Positions 13,778 to 24,675 of a DNA stretch of 64,000 nucleotides are shown here, piece after piece; the first letter of the stretch is position 1; each line of letters starts with the position of its first letter. The DNA comes from Atopsyche davidsoni (lineage: Eukaryota > Arthropoda > Insecta > Trichoptera > Hydrobiosidae). Position numbers and translations under genes: made by a program. Location: assembly GCA_022113835.1 (NCBI GenBank), contig JAILWY010000007.1, positions 8,533,001 through 8,597,000 on the forward strand, written 5' to 3'. The notes below the pieces were generated by a model. That model made no database searches. It saw nothing but the letters and a program-made list of their open reading frames with translations, and was not told where the DNA came from.

Positions 13778-13914
13778 AAGCCCTCCACACACGTTGCGAC
13801 GCGACATGCGATCGATTTGCAATCAGCCAAGAACGTCCCTTTGTTTTGGGTTTTTTTTTGTGGTAGGATGCTACTGGCTGATCGTAAGTTGTATCGCTGC
13901 GGGTGTAGAGGCCT
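13778..13914. mobile_element. MITE copy 1 (TA-flanked, long TIRs)
   Basis: A 137-bp non-coding element flanked by TA on each side. Its left end (aagccctccacac...) and the reverse complement of its right end (aggcctctacacc...) form imperfect terminal inverted repeats of roughly 50 bp. The left TIR contains gatttgcaatcagccaa, nearly identical to copy 3 at 63.4 kb. TA target duplication suggests Tc1/mariner-type mobilisation, but the terminal bases do not settle the superfamily. It encodes nothing and would depend on a transposase in trans. Confidence 0.75.
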
Positions 13915-13916
13915 TA

Positions 13917-16900
13917 CCAAGTAAACTCCATTTCATTCTTACTTAAATTAACTCTCTTTTGGATATTTGATTAAATACTTCGTAATTTGTTAAATTAATT
14001 ATAATTTGTTTTGGTAACGCAATACGAGATAAACGCTGTCGATTATTTTGCGCATGACTAGTGAGTTAGTGAGTTGTGATAAGCTACTTTTTTCTACAAA
14101 TTAAATTGAATTTCAGAAATGAGTCCGGTGCCCCCGGCCGCGGCTCCTCGTTTGAATCAATATCAGTATAAGTCAAACCTGTGCACAGACTCGCCTCACA
14201 GAGCATGGCGAAATTTCGTTAATTTTAAACAAGAGGAAAGATCTGCGCAGATATCCGCGCGGCCTCGGGCGGCGCTCGGCCCGGCTTTTTATTTGTATCG
14301 GGCAGAAACTAACCGATCAGTATCGACTCCATTACGCGTCGTTTGCATAAATTAGTGGTACGTAATCGTGTTACGACAGACGCGCTTCAAACGGCCGATT
14401 TTTTGCGATTTGCATTATTAATAAGGTAATCTATATTCTGTTTTTATTTGTCGAATCTTCATGTTGTAGTTCGGGACTGGATCTAGTAACGCATGGGCTC
14501 AAGGCTGCGGAGTTTTATAATTCTGTATTAATTTTTTTTTGTTTATTGAAAATATATAGATAATGCCCACACAAAGAAAATACCGGTTGTTAGCAATATA
14601 AAAAAATAGATAATATTAAAATCTCCAAAAAAGGTAATAAATAAAATTGAGTTTTTGTAATATTTACACAATAATTAAATTAGCGTCACATTTGTAAGTA
14701 TTTATTTTAGATTTTTTTTTTAATGCGAATTATGCAACTAATAAAAACATAATCATGCCAAATTAAAATTTACTGATGTATCTCAAAAGGAAGTTTTGAA
14801 ATTATTATCGTTTCGACATTGACCTAAGGTCGAGAGGCACGAACGTTAGACGCGAAATCCATCCAAGCGCTTTGCGCATACTGCAAAACAACCAGGAGTT
14901 ACGAGAAATTATCAGAAGATACAGTGCTTACTGCTGGACGACTGATGTGCCAATTTTAACTTACTATCGTATATTTAATTGACTATATTTTAACTTATAT
15001 TTGACAACGGCTGATAATGATTATAATGCGTATAAAAAGCAAATATGTTGGTATTTAATAGATAATTATTTACAAAAACGATAGACTATACTCGTCGAAA
15101 AGATATGACCACAGTTCGTGCCACCGGTAGTGATATTTCGTTTACCTGCGTCAAATATGTTGGACACCGGGTAGTCGCACGTGTAAATGGAAATGCGAAT
15201 TACAGCATGAACAGCCAATATTGTGTTAGGATTCAATCTGCAGCAGATTACATCAAATGACCTATTTAGCGTCAGATTGTGTAAATAATTATTTAAGTGG
15301 ATGATGATATATCTGCGCCAGTATTCAAAGCCTACTCGGACGACAGGTTTCAATAAAATCGCCTAGGAAGTAAAAACCCGAGTATTCACTGTTGAATTAA
15401 GACCTTTTGCTAACGCCACTGCAATATTTTTTTTTGAGTAGGGTGTGTACCGCTGTCAAGTTATCATATTGCTTTTCGTTGTTGCGGGTTTTCAGATTAT
15501 TACCTTTTTTTTTAAACCACTTTCATAAAGAAAATTTAGTCATCTCAGAATAATCCGTTGGAGGTTAATCATCACGAAAATTGATGTAATCGAATCTAAC
15601 GATAAATCATAAAACAATCGATCATTAAAAGGTATATAAGTAAGAGCCCGATAAAAAAAATGTTAGGGCCTCAGTACACAATATCCTCAGTGATGTATAA
15701 GCATTATTACGTAAAAGTTACAAATAAAAATTGTTTAAAATAAAACAATGCCAACACTGACGTCATAGAGAGCATTATAATATCAAATAACTAATAAGTG
15801 TAAAAAAAATATATAAATCAGTCCAATATTAAAGTAGTGCACGCAAAAGAATGACAGTCGTCTTAATTCATTTATTGTATCCATCAAGGAATGCCCAAAA
15901 AAGGATAAAACTTAATCATCAAAGATATATGTGCCTTAATCCAGCAATATACCTATACACGCTGTCTACGCAGCACTTGACAAAACGACAGTAGCAATAT
16001 TCTGAGTATCAAGTGAGATAAGTAGAAGCAGTGAAGGTACAGATTATAAAGACCAGCGAGGCTATGCAACTTATGTTCCAGCTCCGCATCATATAACGCA
16101 CATTCATTGTGTAAGACTGCAACTTTCTCTATTACCATAAAACTATCAATACGACCATAAAATATTAACAGCTCGGCGTGGAGGATTGTCATTTAGAGCT
16201 CACGTGGTTACTCCTGGAAAATACGCAATTCCTTTGTGCAACCGCCGGGCCAAGAACGACATTAAAAATTTCACATAAAAAATAAATAAAAAAACAGTGT
16301 GTTAAAAAAGACTGTTTTCGAACGAAAGGAATTTTGTATTATATTTTAAGATGTATATTTTCTCAAGTGTCAGAAATAAACACCAATCCACTGCCAAGTC
16401 CTGAATATTTGCAAACTAATTTCCGATGATTTTTCGCCTCAGAGTATAGTTATAATTTTGAAAATAATACATTTTTAATAAAACCGCGAGGAATTCAACT
16501 CTGCAAGCAAAACGCTCCAAACGCTCATGATTCAAGTATTGTTTCAGGTAGCAAGAATTCCACGAACGCAATAATTTAAATCAAAAACTTTACAGTTAGC
16601 GCTAGCAGCTCTGTTAAAATACACACTGAAGAAATAAGCGCAGTATCTAATATTAGACTAAATACGTATTCAAATATTCCAACGCAAACTCTTCAAAATA
16701 ATAAATACATTAAAGTAGGTTATCGAGGCACTGCAAATGCACCCTTTTGCATGCAAAGCGATTGAGATTATTTTTCGTGCAACAAAACAATAAACTTGTA
16801 ACTGTCTGAAACTAAATTACCACCGGGACTTGGTTTTATTTAGTACACTCAGATAAAAATACATGTAACGGAAAAGCTCTCAGTAAGGTGCCTTTGCTGT

Positions 16901-18130
16901 TTTTTTATATTTTATTTATAAAGAAAAATATGTATTTAATGTGTATTTGAATATTGGAATAATGTAAGGCTTTTCTTTGAAAGTTAATTTGAAGTTTGTG
17001 AATAGATATTGTTTACAAAAAATATAGCATGTTGCCAATTATATGATATGTAGGGTAAAATGATATATATATTTTTTAATTGAATTCGAGATCAATATAT
17101 ACTTCAAAAACAGATAAAATAATGGCAATTTCCAGAGAACGAATTGTTCAAAAATACATAAATTGGATAAATTCGACGTCATTTACATAACATTTCACGT
17201 CTCGAGAGTACCTTACAAACTGAATAGATATATTTTCATGTCTACTAACGATAAATGATCATGTGTGTCAGACATTTTACAAAATGTCGTTTTTTTCCAC
17301 TATATGTGGTTTATTATTATTTTTGTATTATTTCTACAGTCTCTTTGTCAAAGGGCGCTTGAGGTATTTTAGTTCGTCATTTAACTTAAGTTATGTTAGA
17401 AGTTGGTAAAAACCCAGAACAACGGCATTTACTTCACATGCAGGTTATTTGTTTAGCGTATAAATAAAATTTCCACCGAAAGCAGTTTGTGACTTTAATA
17501 TTTACACTTAGTATATTTAGTCATTTTTAAATAAACAATACAATATTTCACAATAAACACATAAACGAATGCCGCATAATGACTGAAGAATTAATAGTTG
17601 TTACAACCGGTAATATATAATATATATTTATTATGAATGTTAAATATATAATATATTATATTTTAACGATTGTTATTATAATTGGAACTAAACCATTTTT
17701 AGGCAAATGAGCACAGATTTGTGTTAGATGGAAACTGGTGCTTCATAGATTTCGTCGTGAAAACTACGCCTCAATATAGATAGATTTCCAAAGTTACCAG
17801 GTTGTTGTTCAGATATGTGGTTAATTATTTGAACGACCCGCAAGATGAGGCGTGACCAGGAGGCAGTCAATCTGGGCGATGGGTTAAATTAAACAAAAAA
17901 ATGTACACTAAGATACGAGGAGAGTGCGTTTAAATTAACGGCACATCACGTAGAGGTAGTGGCTGAGATAAATTTGTATTACGTGCGACGAACGGGCGTG
18001 TAACTTTCTAAACTCAACGCTCTTTCCATCGGAAATATGAATGGTGCGGATAGTCTGGCGGACTTGCGACATATACAAATACACCTATGCGAAGTTAAAC
18101 ATTAGCTGTTCGTCTAAAACAGACCGCCAA
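13917..18130. other. AT-rich non-coding; CRE at 15758
   Basis: A GC-rich patch at about 14120-14400 is followed by long AT-rich DNA. A perfect TGACGTCA is at 15758-15765. A plus-strand AG|GT junction ending attgtttcag then GTAGCA near 16548 is a weak recursive-type site. A minus-strand 79-codon ORF (15953-16192) has ordinary amino-acid mix but no recognisable motif. AT-only inverted repeats lie around 17610-17670. Confidence 0.5.
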
Positions 18131-18215
18131 ATTGCAACTGACTTGCTATCAGCCAATAGCATCCCTCGATTTTGGATGTTTTTTTCTTAAAGTGAACAAT
18201 GTAAAAGGCTCATTG
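18131..18215. mobile_element. Partial, diverged MITE copy 2
   Basis: gcaactgacttgctatcagccaatagc followed by tttggatgttttt and an aagtgaacaatg-like stretch parallels the left TIR and centre of copy 3 at 63.4 kb (gatttgcaatcagccaac, ttgggtgtttttg, aagtaaacaacg). The right TIR and a clear left terminus are not visible, so this is a truncated or decayed copy. Confidence 0.5.
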
Positions 18216-19768
18216 AGGAGGGTTTTTACTATACGTGCAAGTAAGTATGTAATCAAATTTTAAATTCTGATGCATAATTTAGCTATAGCGATATGTACAT
18301 ATATGAAGAATACGAATAATAACTAATCTTCAAAGTATGAACAGGATTAGTAATGCATCATCATTGCACCGATCTACAAGATTATCGGGAAATGACGCGC
18401 CATGGATGTATCCACGAGTCTCCCATGTGCATATATTTTATAATTTTTGTATCGGATGTAATACAAAGCTTAAAAAAACAACTTGAGAAAAATTAAAAAC
18501 GTAAGAAATTTTAAATACAAGCATTTTAATGTCGTAAATAAAAAAAATAGAAATATAATCATACGATTGTATTTATTACACATATACACGTATATTTGTA
18601 CCCAAATTGTGTATTGAGTAATATATTTTTTTTGAAACAGTAAAATTAACTTTTCAAATACACGGTGTAAATTGTACGATGAGAGATACTTTGATTGCAT
18701 CAATAAAAATAATCGATTTATCACCACATCCACAGGTATCGTATAGAGCGCGGCGCCGACAACTCGAGTCGAACCAATCTCGCAGGTAATTTCAACGCAA
18801 TGAGATGAAATGAAGGAGTACCGTTTTAAATATTGTATCCGTTCTTCTGAACTCTGGGTGGATGGCCCGGCTGCATCGGAGCAGGAAGCCCCGGGACTCG
18901 AATACTGCAGATGCACTATGAAAACGTATAAGTAGAAAAAAATACAGCGCCTCTGCGTATTTATTGAAACCGACATAAACGATACGATCCTACAAAGCTT
19001 TGAAAATAATCACATGATCTTTTATTATAAAGCTTTATACAGTCCTTTACAAAAATAATCATTTGAAAGGCGTAGAAAAAGAAATACTTCCTTGGTTTGA
19101 ACAATGTAACTATATCAATACAAATAATTGTCCTAGAGCTGACTACGTGATCTAAGTTCTGATTTCATTCGTAAATCTATTCGGTCTTAGAAATTGACAG
19201 TCTCATCATTAGACTAACAAGATAATCTACATGTACGAGTAAATGAAGCTAATCGGATATTGTTAATTAAATATGAATAATATATTATGATTAAACTTAA
19301 GACGCTTTATTTGCTTTACTCGAGTTTACGCATTACATAATAAGGTTCTGAATCAGCAGTTAATCTAGAGAGGGGCCACATAAAGCAAGTGAACAGTTAA
19401 CACGTCACCCTTAAGGCCGGGCGGGCGCGTGTCGAGTGCGAGGGACAGAGCGGTGACATGATTAGACAGGCGCGCTGACGTATCGGCTGGGGGAGGGACA
19501 CCCTCCCAACCGAGACCCTCCGCGGCCCCCGTGAGCTGCCGTGAGCTGCCGTGATAGAGGGTGTTTCAATTACACCAACTATCATATTTGCTTAACGCTT
19601 GTCAGTGGAGTGCCGTCAATCGAGCGATAAAACAGCCGAGGATGAAAATCGCCCACGAGAGCGCGGGGCGTGCGGACACCTAACGCTTTTGATTAATTGG
19701 TAATTTGTATAATAAGTACGTTGTTTCACTTATAGCATATGATTGTTAAAAATTCTTGCCAAATAATA
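18216..19768. other. Non-coding; GC island at 19.4-19.7 kb
   Basis: A 168-codon minus-strand ORF (18470-18976) is the longest in the window. Its C-terminal half is a run of Phe, Leu, Ile, Tyr and Lys encoded by AT-rich DNA, and no domain is apparent; I treat it as chance. A GC-rich patch at 19400-19680 contains a 10-bp tandem duplication (gtgagctgcc twice, about 19530-19550). Confidence 0.5.
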
Positions 19769-19875
19769 GTGATTCGTTGGCATAATTAGTAATGCACCGG
19801 CCATGTAAGCTTGGGGATGTTGTGGGTTCGAATCCCACACAAATCACGATGATATTTTTCTGAGAGTTTCTTTAA
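19769..19875 (+). mobile_element. tRNA-Thr-like SINE (head plus short tail)
   Basis: A degenerate tRNA cloverleaf can be drawn. The acceptor stem is GTGATT / AATCAC. The D arm is GCAT-aattagta-ATGC. The anticodon arm has loop catgtaa (anticodon TGT; position 33 is A, not U). The T arm is GTGGG-TTCGAAT-CCCAC, containing a perfect pol III B box (ggttcgaatcc, 19825-19835). The linker after the acceptor stem and the bases after the T arm are too long for a working tRNA. The tail (aaatcacgatgatattttt...gagagtttcttta) recurs in both arms of the palindrome at 10.6 kb, which makes this a dispersed family rather than a tRNA gene. Confidence 0.65.
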
Positions 19876-22800
19876 TCATTTTTCAATATTTGAAAAAATA
19901 TACATAATCATTATCAATCAATAAAATCTGTATAGGTCTTCACAAAAAATCAATAATATATGGTAATTTTTTTGTTTGGATCACTTTCGTTCGTTAGCGT
20001 GCAAAGCTTTGTATAGCGTAAAATTTCAATTAATATTCGCCAACTGGTAAACCAACACAACGCAATTCTAGTACAGCAAACCATGAAAGCTACGATCCAC
20101 ATAAATCGTAAAACTATCTAGCCTCTGGTTATTTTGAAGCTGACTTTAGTGCCTTATTATATATAGTAATTATTAAAAATCATAGTTCTTTATATATTTT
20201 ATCTATCAATGGTATGATTCTTGACCAGTAATAAGTACAAACATAGTCCCTTGAGTTATAAAATACACAGTTAATAATACGAGTATTTGGATAGTGGAGG
20301 TTTGCGAGTGTGCCACCGGCAGGTGTGTGGGAGTGAGGGCGGACATCCGGCTGGGTGTAATACAAATCCCGACATGCTGTTGTTTAGGGTTAAGTGTTCG
20401 TAGCCATTCACGCGGCGACCCTCTGCCGCCTGTCGCCCGGCCCGCACGAGGAATGACAATTGTTTGTCTCGGGGACCGACTGTATAACGACGCCATTTAT
20501 AACGAAAGCTTAATTATTTTAACTCTACACTAAATTACCAGATGACAATCTATATTTAACTAGTAAAGAGAAGCACAACGCAAATTATAAATCGAAATAT
20601 GAAAGTAACGCAATATGGCAAATGCACCATAATATATTATTAAAATTTTTGCATTAGAAAAATTAATATAAGAATATCTAATCTAAAATATATATTTAAA
20701 CTTTCGTATTGAATTTACCATTGCCCTAATATTATTCATCGATTGCAGACGTCTTTGTTCCTCGCGATTCTACGCCTCATTGTGGTACGCCACGCCCCAC
20801 GCAGACCACCCCATCAATCCGCAGGGCTTTAGGACCGAATATCGTTGTATATCACAGAAACCTTCCAATACCGGCTAACGTATTATCACTTCGGTCGATT
20901 AAATTCATAGATTTGTATCTAGAGATGGGTGCGTGACTTTCAACTCCCGTTTTTAGAAGTGATTCTTAACCTACTGCGTGAACGTTTTATTACTGTTTTC
21001 CTTAAGATCTACTTCCAAACTAAACGACTTAATAGAACTTAATTCCGCAAATTAATTCTGCGTTTGGTGTGGATGATTCCCGACTAACTACTGCTGATTT
21101 TTAAAGCTTTTCAAATTATACCCTTGATAATTCGAATAATATTTTATCCGTTTTGAATCATTACAATATAAACTGAAAGCATGTCCCAAACTTACAAGTA
21201 CATTTTGATGTTTTAAATAAATACTAGAACTATGCACTGATTGATATTTTTGACACATATTGCGCGTGGATACCCAGTAATAGTCGCTCATATTGAACAG
21301 GCAGATGTATCAATAATGTGGAATCTCTGAACACTTCGGCTGCAATAATATTTCAGAGACAGACCGAAACATGCAACGCGATATCTTGACAATAACGGTT
21401 ACATTAAGTCAGGTCATAGCGGCCTTCACAGATACTGAACCAGAATTAGTTATGCCACATTAGCAGGCTCGCATACCGTTCGGCATAACTTGCGGTATAA
21501 CGCCGTCCCGGGCTGCACGGGAGGCGCGGGGGACGGGAAGGCTTCCCGTGACGTCATCGGCGGTGACCTATTTAGCGATGTTAGTTACACGCGCAGCGGG
21601 AATTACGGGAAATTCATTACCGGCCCGACTGGCTTTCAGATTGTTTGAAATTCTCTGCATTTTGTGGGAGGATGATGTAACAGGGTGCGCTCAGCCACCC
21701 GGCATCTTTGTCGGATGAACTGTTGCCCGAGTGCCTCCGCGGGATATTATGTATTCTGTTTAGTAACGTCGTATATTTATATTATACAACTTGCCCTCGT
21801 TTCGGCGATGAGATGTGAGTGCTTGCGAGGGTTGTAGCTGCTTAATTAAAAGGCGATGTTACTCGCACTCACTTACATCCGATGATAGTTTAAGCCATAT
21901 TAATTTATTAATTTTAAAAAATATTAAAGATCATAGCCAGTGAAATTAAATACAAAATTATTTATTTCTCATTGCATCCTCGCTTTGAAGAAGATTATGT
22001 AAAAACGCTAGATATTATGACTGTATTACCGATAAAAATAACGTACAGATGTTAAAATAAAAAAAAATGTTTGGACGTCTATTTTGCGCATTACAATTCA
22101 AAATCACGCTGTTGACATCTGTCGGTTACTGAAACCTTAGAACGAATTTCCATAACTATGAATACTGAATTTTACTGAATACTGATGATTATCTGTAAAA
22201 AAGCGCACGCGTTACTCACAGATCATAAAGATCTTCACGCTTCAATCCGTAAAAAATACAATATTTTGTAATTATAAGACGTATTATAATTTTAATTTTA
22301 TTCATAAACCTTTTCAAATTGTCTTTTTTTAACCGATATAATAAACAAATACACTTGAATACACTCGTGGCAGATATTTAAATTACAAGAGATAGAGTAA
22401 CCGAGTCATTTGTATCGGGGTAAAAGGGAAACAAAGTTTACTTATACGTGTATTGTCGTCTCCCTCCACTCACATGTTGATAATTAAATTCCAAACAGTC
22501 GAGAGTATTTTCCTGCTCAATAAATAAAATACAGGAGGTTTAAAAAATCTGTCTAAAATCCTCTTTGCGACTGCGAAATTCGAAAAAAATTATTCATGTA
22601 CTTAAGACGCAATACTCACACGCGTAGAATGAACCATAATTGTGGAAAATTTTAATACGGTACAAAAAAAAAGAAACATAAAAATCCCCAGCGGAGATGA
22701 AAAAGAAATTTAGTTAAAAGGTTTGATTTTATTACTTACTGTGAATGTTGTGTAAATTTAAATAATTTATGAAGTATTTGCGTTTAGCACCGGCGAACAG

Positions 22801-23831
22801 TGAATTGCTGAATCGAGTTTATTTGTTTCGGAAATTAATTTCACGAGTTATTTATTTGCGAAGCAAACAACAAACAATATCAAAATAATGATTGTAAATT
22901 TATTTGGCCTTTAAATTATAATAGAGTGAGTCGCTAGTAGCTTACCACGATTAAATTTTTAATACTTCAAATTCTGTTATTTGTACAAAAAAAAAATAGA
23001 TGTGTTAAATTGAATGGAATAAAAAAATACAAATAAAATTAGAATTAACCCAGAACTTCACGTACCGATAAAAAAGTATAAAAAAAATAAATTACAAAAG
23101 AACATTGTATAGACAATAAGCCTTTTAAATATGTACTCGTTTATGGGTGAGTAAATACATTATAAATTGAAAGGAATCAAAGTAATAGTTATTCAGGTGG
23201 AATTAATTAATTTTAAAAATATCATCTAAGGATTCCTACAACGATGTAAATAATTACATGGGAGGTTATATAGATGGAATAAAATACATTGATTAATATT
23301 TGGACAGATTCGGCGAATAATTATTCAATACTAAAAAAGTCTTAGTTTTCCTTTTTATAAAATCTGATTTTATTTGGTATGTTCATATTAAAAACCTGTA
23401 TATTTTATATGGTGAAAACCTGACAATCATAATAAACTTACAATGTATATAAAGTATATATCACTGCGGTAGAAGAAACAAAATAAAAAAACTAGTTATT
23501 GATTAATTTAATATGTGCCCTGAAGTCAATATAAAGCTTATAAAAATAAAATTCTTGACCAAATTAGGAATTGTTTCGTAACATTATGAAATGTGCAGTA
23601 AATATTCCCCCAGTAATCCTCTTAAAATAGATGTTCTCAACACTGAAGACTATCACAGTTTGACTGTCGACGGTTTCACTGGATTAGAGGCTATCAATTT
23701 GGTCCCTCCTCTGTTCGCGCAGACAAGATTATTCGAGGACTCCGAGCGCCGGATGCACTCCTCCCCTAACGCTTTACCTGCTAAGCAGCCTTACCCATGA
23801 AACCGTCGTATCGCGCATTCGGCTGACAGCA
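19876..23831. other. Non-coding; GC islands at 20.3 and 21.5-21.75 kb
   Basis: GC patches lie at 20280-20460 and 21490-21750; the second contains TGACGTCA at 21549-21556. An imperfect hairpin is at 21812-21879, and the dispersed 19-mer at 22093-22111. The rest is AT-rich with no gene signal. Confidence 0.5.
21812..21879. other. Imperfect 18-bp hairpin, 32-nt loop
   Basis: gatgtgagtgcttgcgag (21812-21829) pairs with ctcgcactcacttacatc (21862-21879): 5 bp, one G-U, 4 bp, a 2x2 internal loop and 6 bp. The size is compatible with a short pre-miRNA-like hairpin, but neither arm matches an insect miRNA I know. The stem does not extend at its base. Confidence 0.3.
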
Positions 23832-23849
23832 CAAACCCTGCAGGGTTTG
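23832..23849. repeat. Perfect 18-bp palindrome
   Basis: caaaccctg joined directly to cagggtttg. It is followed by a small gtatt-c-aatac hairpin (about 23853-23863). No element boundary or function can be assigned. Confidence 0.7.
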
Positions 23850-24579
23850 CAGTATTCAATACCGCTCCTTCTAGATGATCGTGCTGAGTAAGATGTTAAG
23901 ATATGGGCGCGGGTTTTACAAAAAAAATAGCTCGTGCAACTGTCCATTTGCGATACGTTCACGTTGTATTGTATCAAACATTCTAAAAGCTATGATCCGT
24001 GAGCAAATTCCAAGCTACCGCGTAAACAATTTCATGTGTAGTTATTACGTGTAAACATGGCAGAAGAAAGTAAATAAATAAAAGCGAACTCGTTAAATTG
24101 CTGCAGGCGCGTATTAAATACGTCTACTATAACACGAGTGCGCCTCGTCATACCGAGAACTGAACAGAAATCTTGTGGCGCTCGGCGTTTTCATCCAATA
24201 TTAGATTATATAGATTAACTGTATTAAAGTAGCGCAAGACAAAGATTTCACATCCACACTTAACAATCAATGAAAAAGATGACTATAATCATATTAAATA
24301 TAAATTTGCTTTAGTACAACAGTCAATTTATAAAAAGTGTTCACGTGCAATTTGATCAACTTTAAATCAACATTCGTACATAAGAGATAATGAGTGGGTG
24401 TAAGCAGAGGCCGCCGCGTGATCCATCTACATGGAAAGTCAGAAATCAGAAGAATTAGTTGTTTTTGCCGCGCGCTTATCTCGGTCCGATCCATGTCGCG
24501 ACCTCGCCCCGCGCATACCGAGCAGGCGGCGCATAATTGAATGCGTTTTTAATGCACCCCGGAGCAGCGCGACTGCAGG
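23850..24579. other. Non-coding flank of the G-rich minisatellite
   Basis: AT-rich sequence leading into a GC island that begins at about 24400. Nothing gene-like. Confidence 0.5.
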
Positions 24580-24675
24580 GCCGGGGGGGCGGGGGCCAGG
24601 GGGGCAGGGGCCAGGGGGGCAGGGGCCAGGGGGGCCGGGGAGGCCGGGGGACCCGGGGGGCCGGGGGCCGAAGGG
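24580..24675 (+). repeat. 15-bp G-rich minisatellite, G-quadruplex-prone
   Basis: The unit ggccaggggggcagg is repeated three times cleanly (starts 24594, 24609, 24624) and decays on both sides into ggggccgggg-type sequence. Multiple runs of four to seven G on the plus strand could form G-quadruplexes. Because 15 is a multiple of three, every frame gives a repetitive Gly/Pro/Gln or Gly/Ala peptide; the collagen-like ORF across it (24431-24850) is an artefact of the repeat. Confidence 0.85.

Noticed and set aside
14119..14355. ORF starting just after a tttcag acceptor-like sequence
   Set aside because: Peptide has no domain, there is no donor, and the GC-rich content alone can keep the frame open.
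18470..18976. Longest ORF in the window (168 codons, minus strand)
   Set aside because: Its second half is Phe/Leu/Ile/Tyr/Lys low complexity from AT-rich DNA, with no domain and no splice or promoter context.
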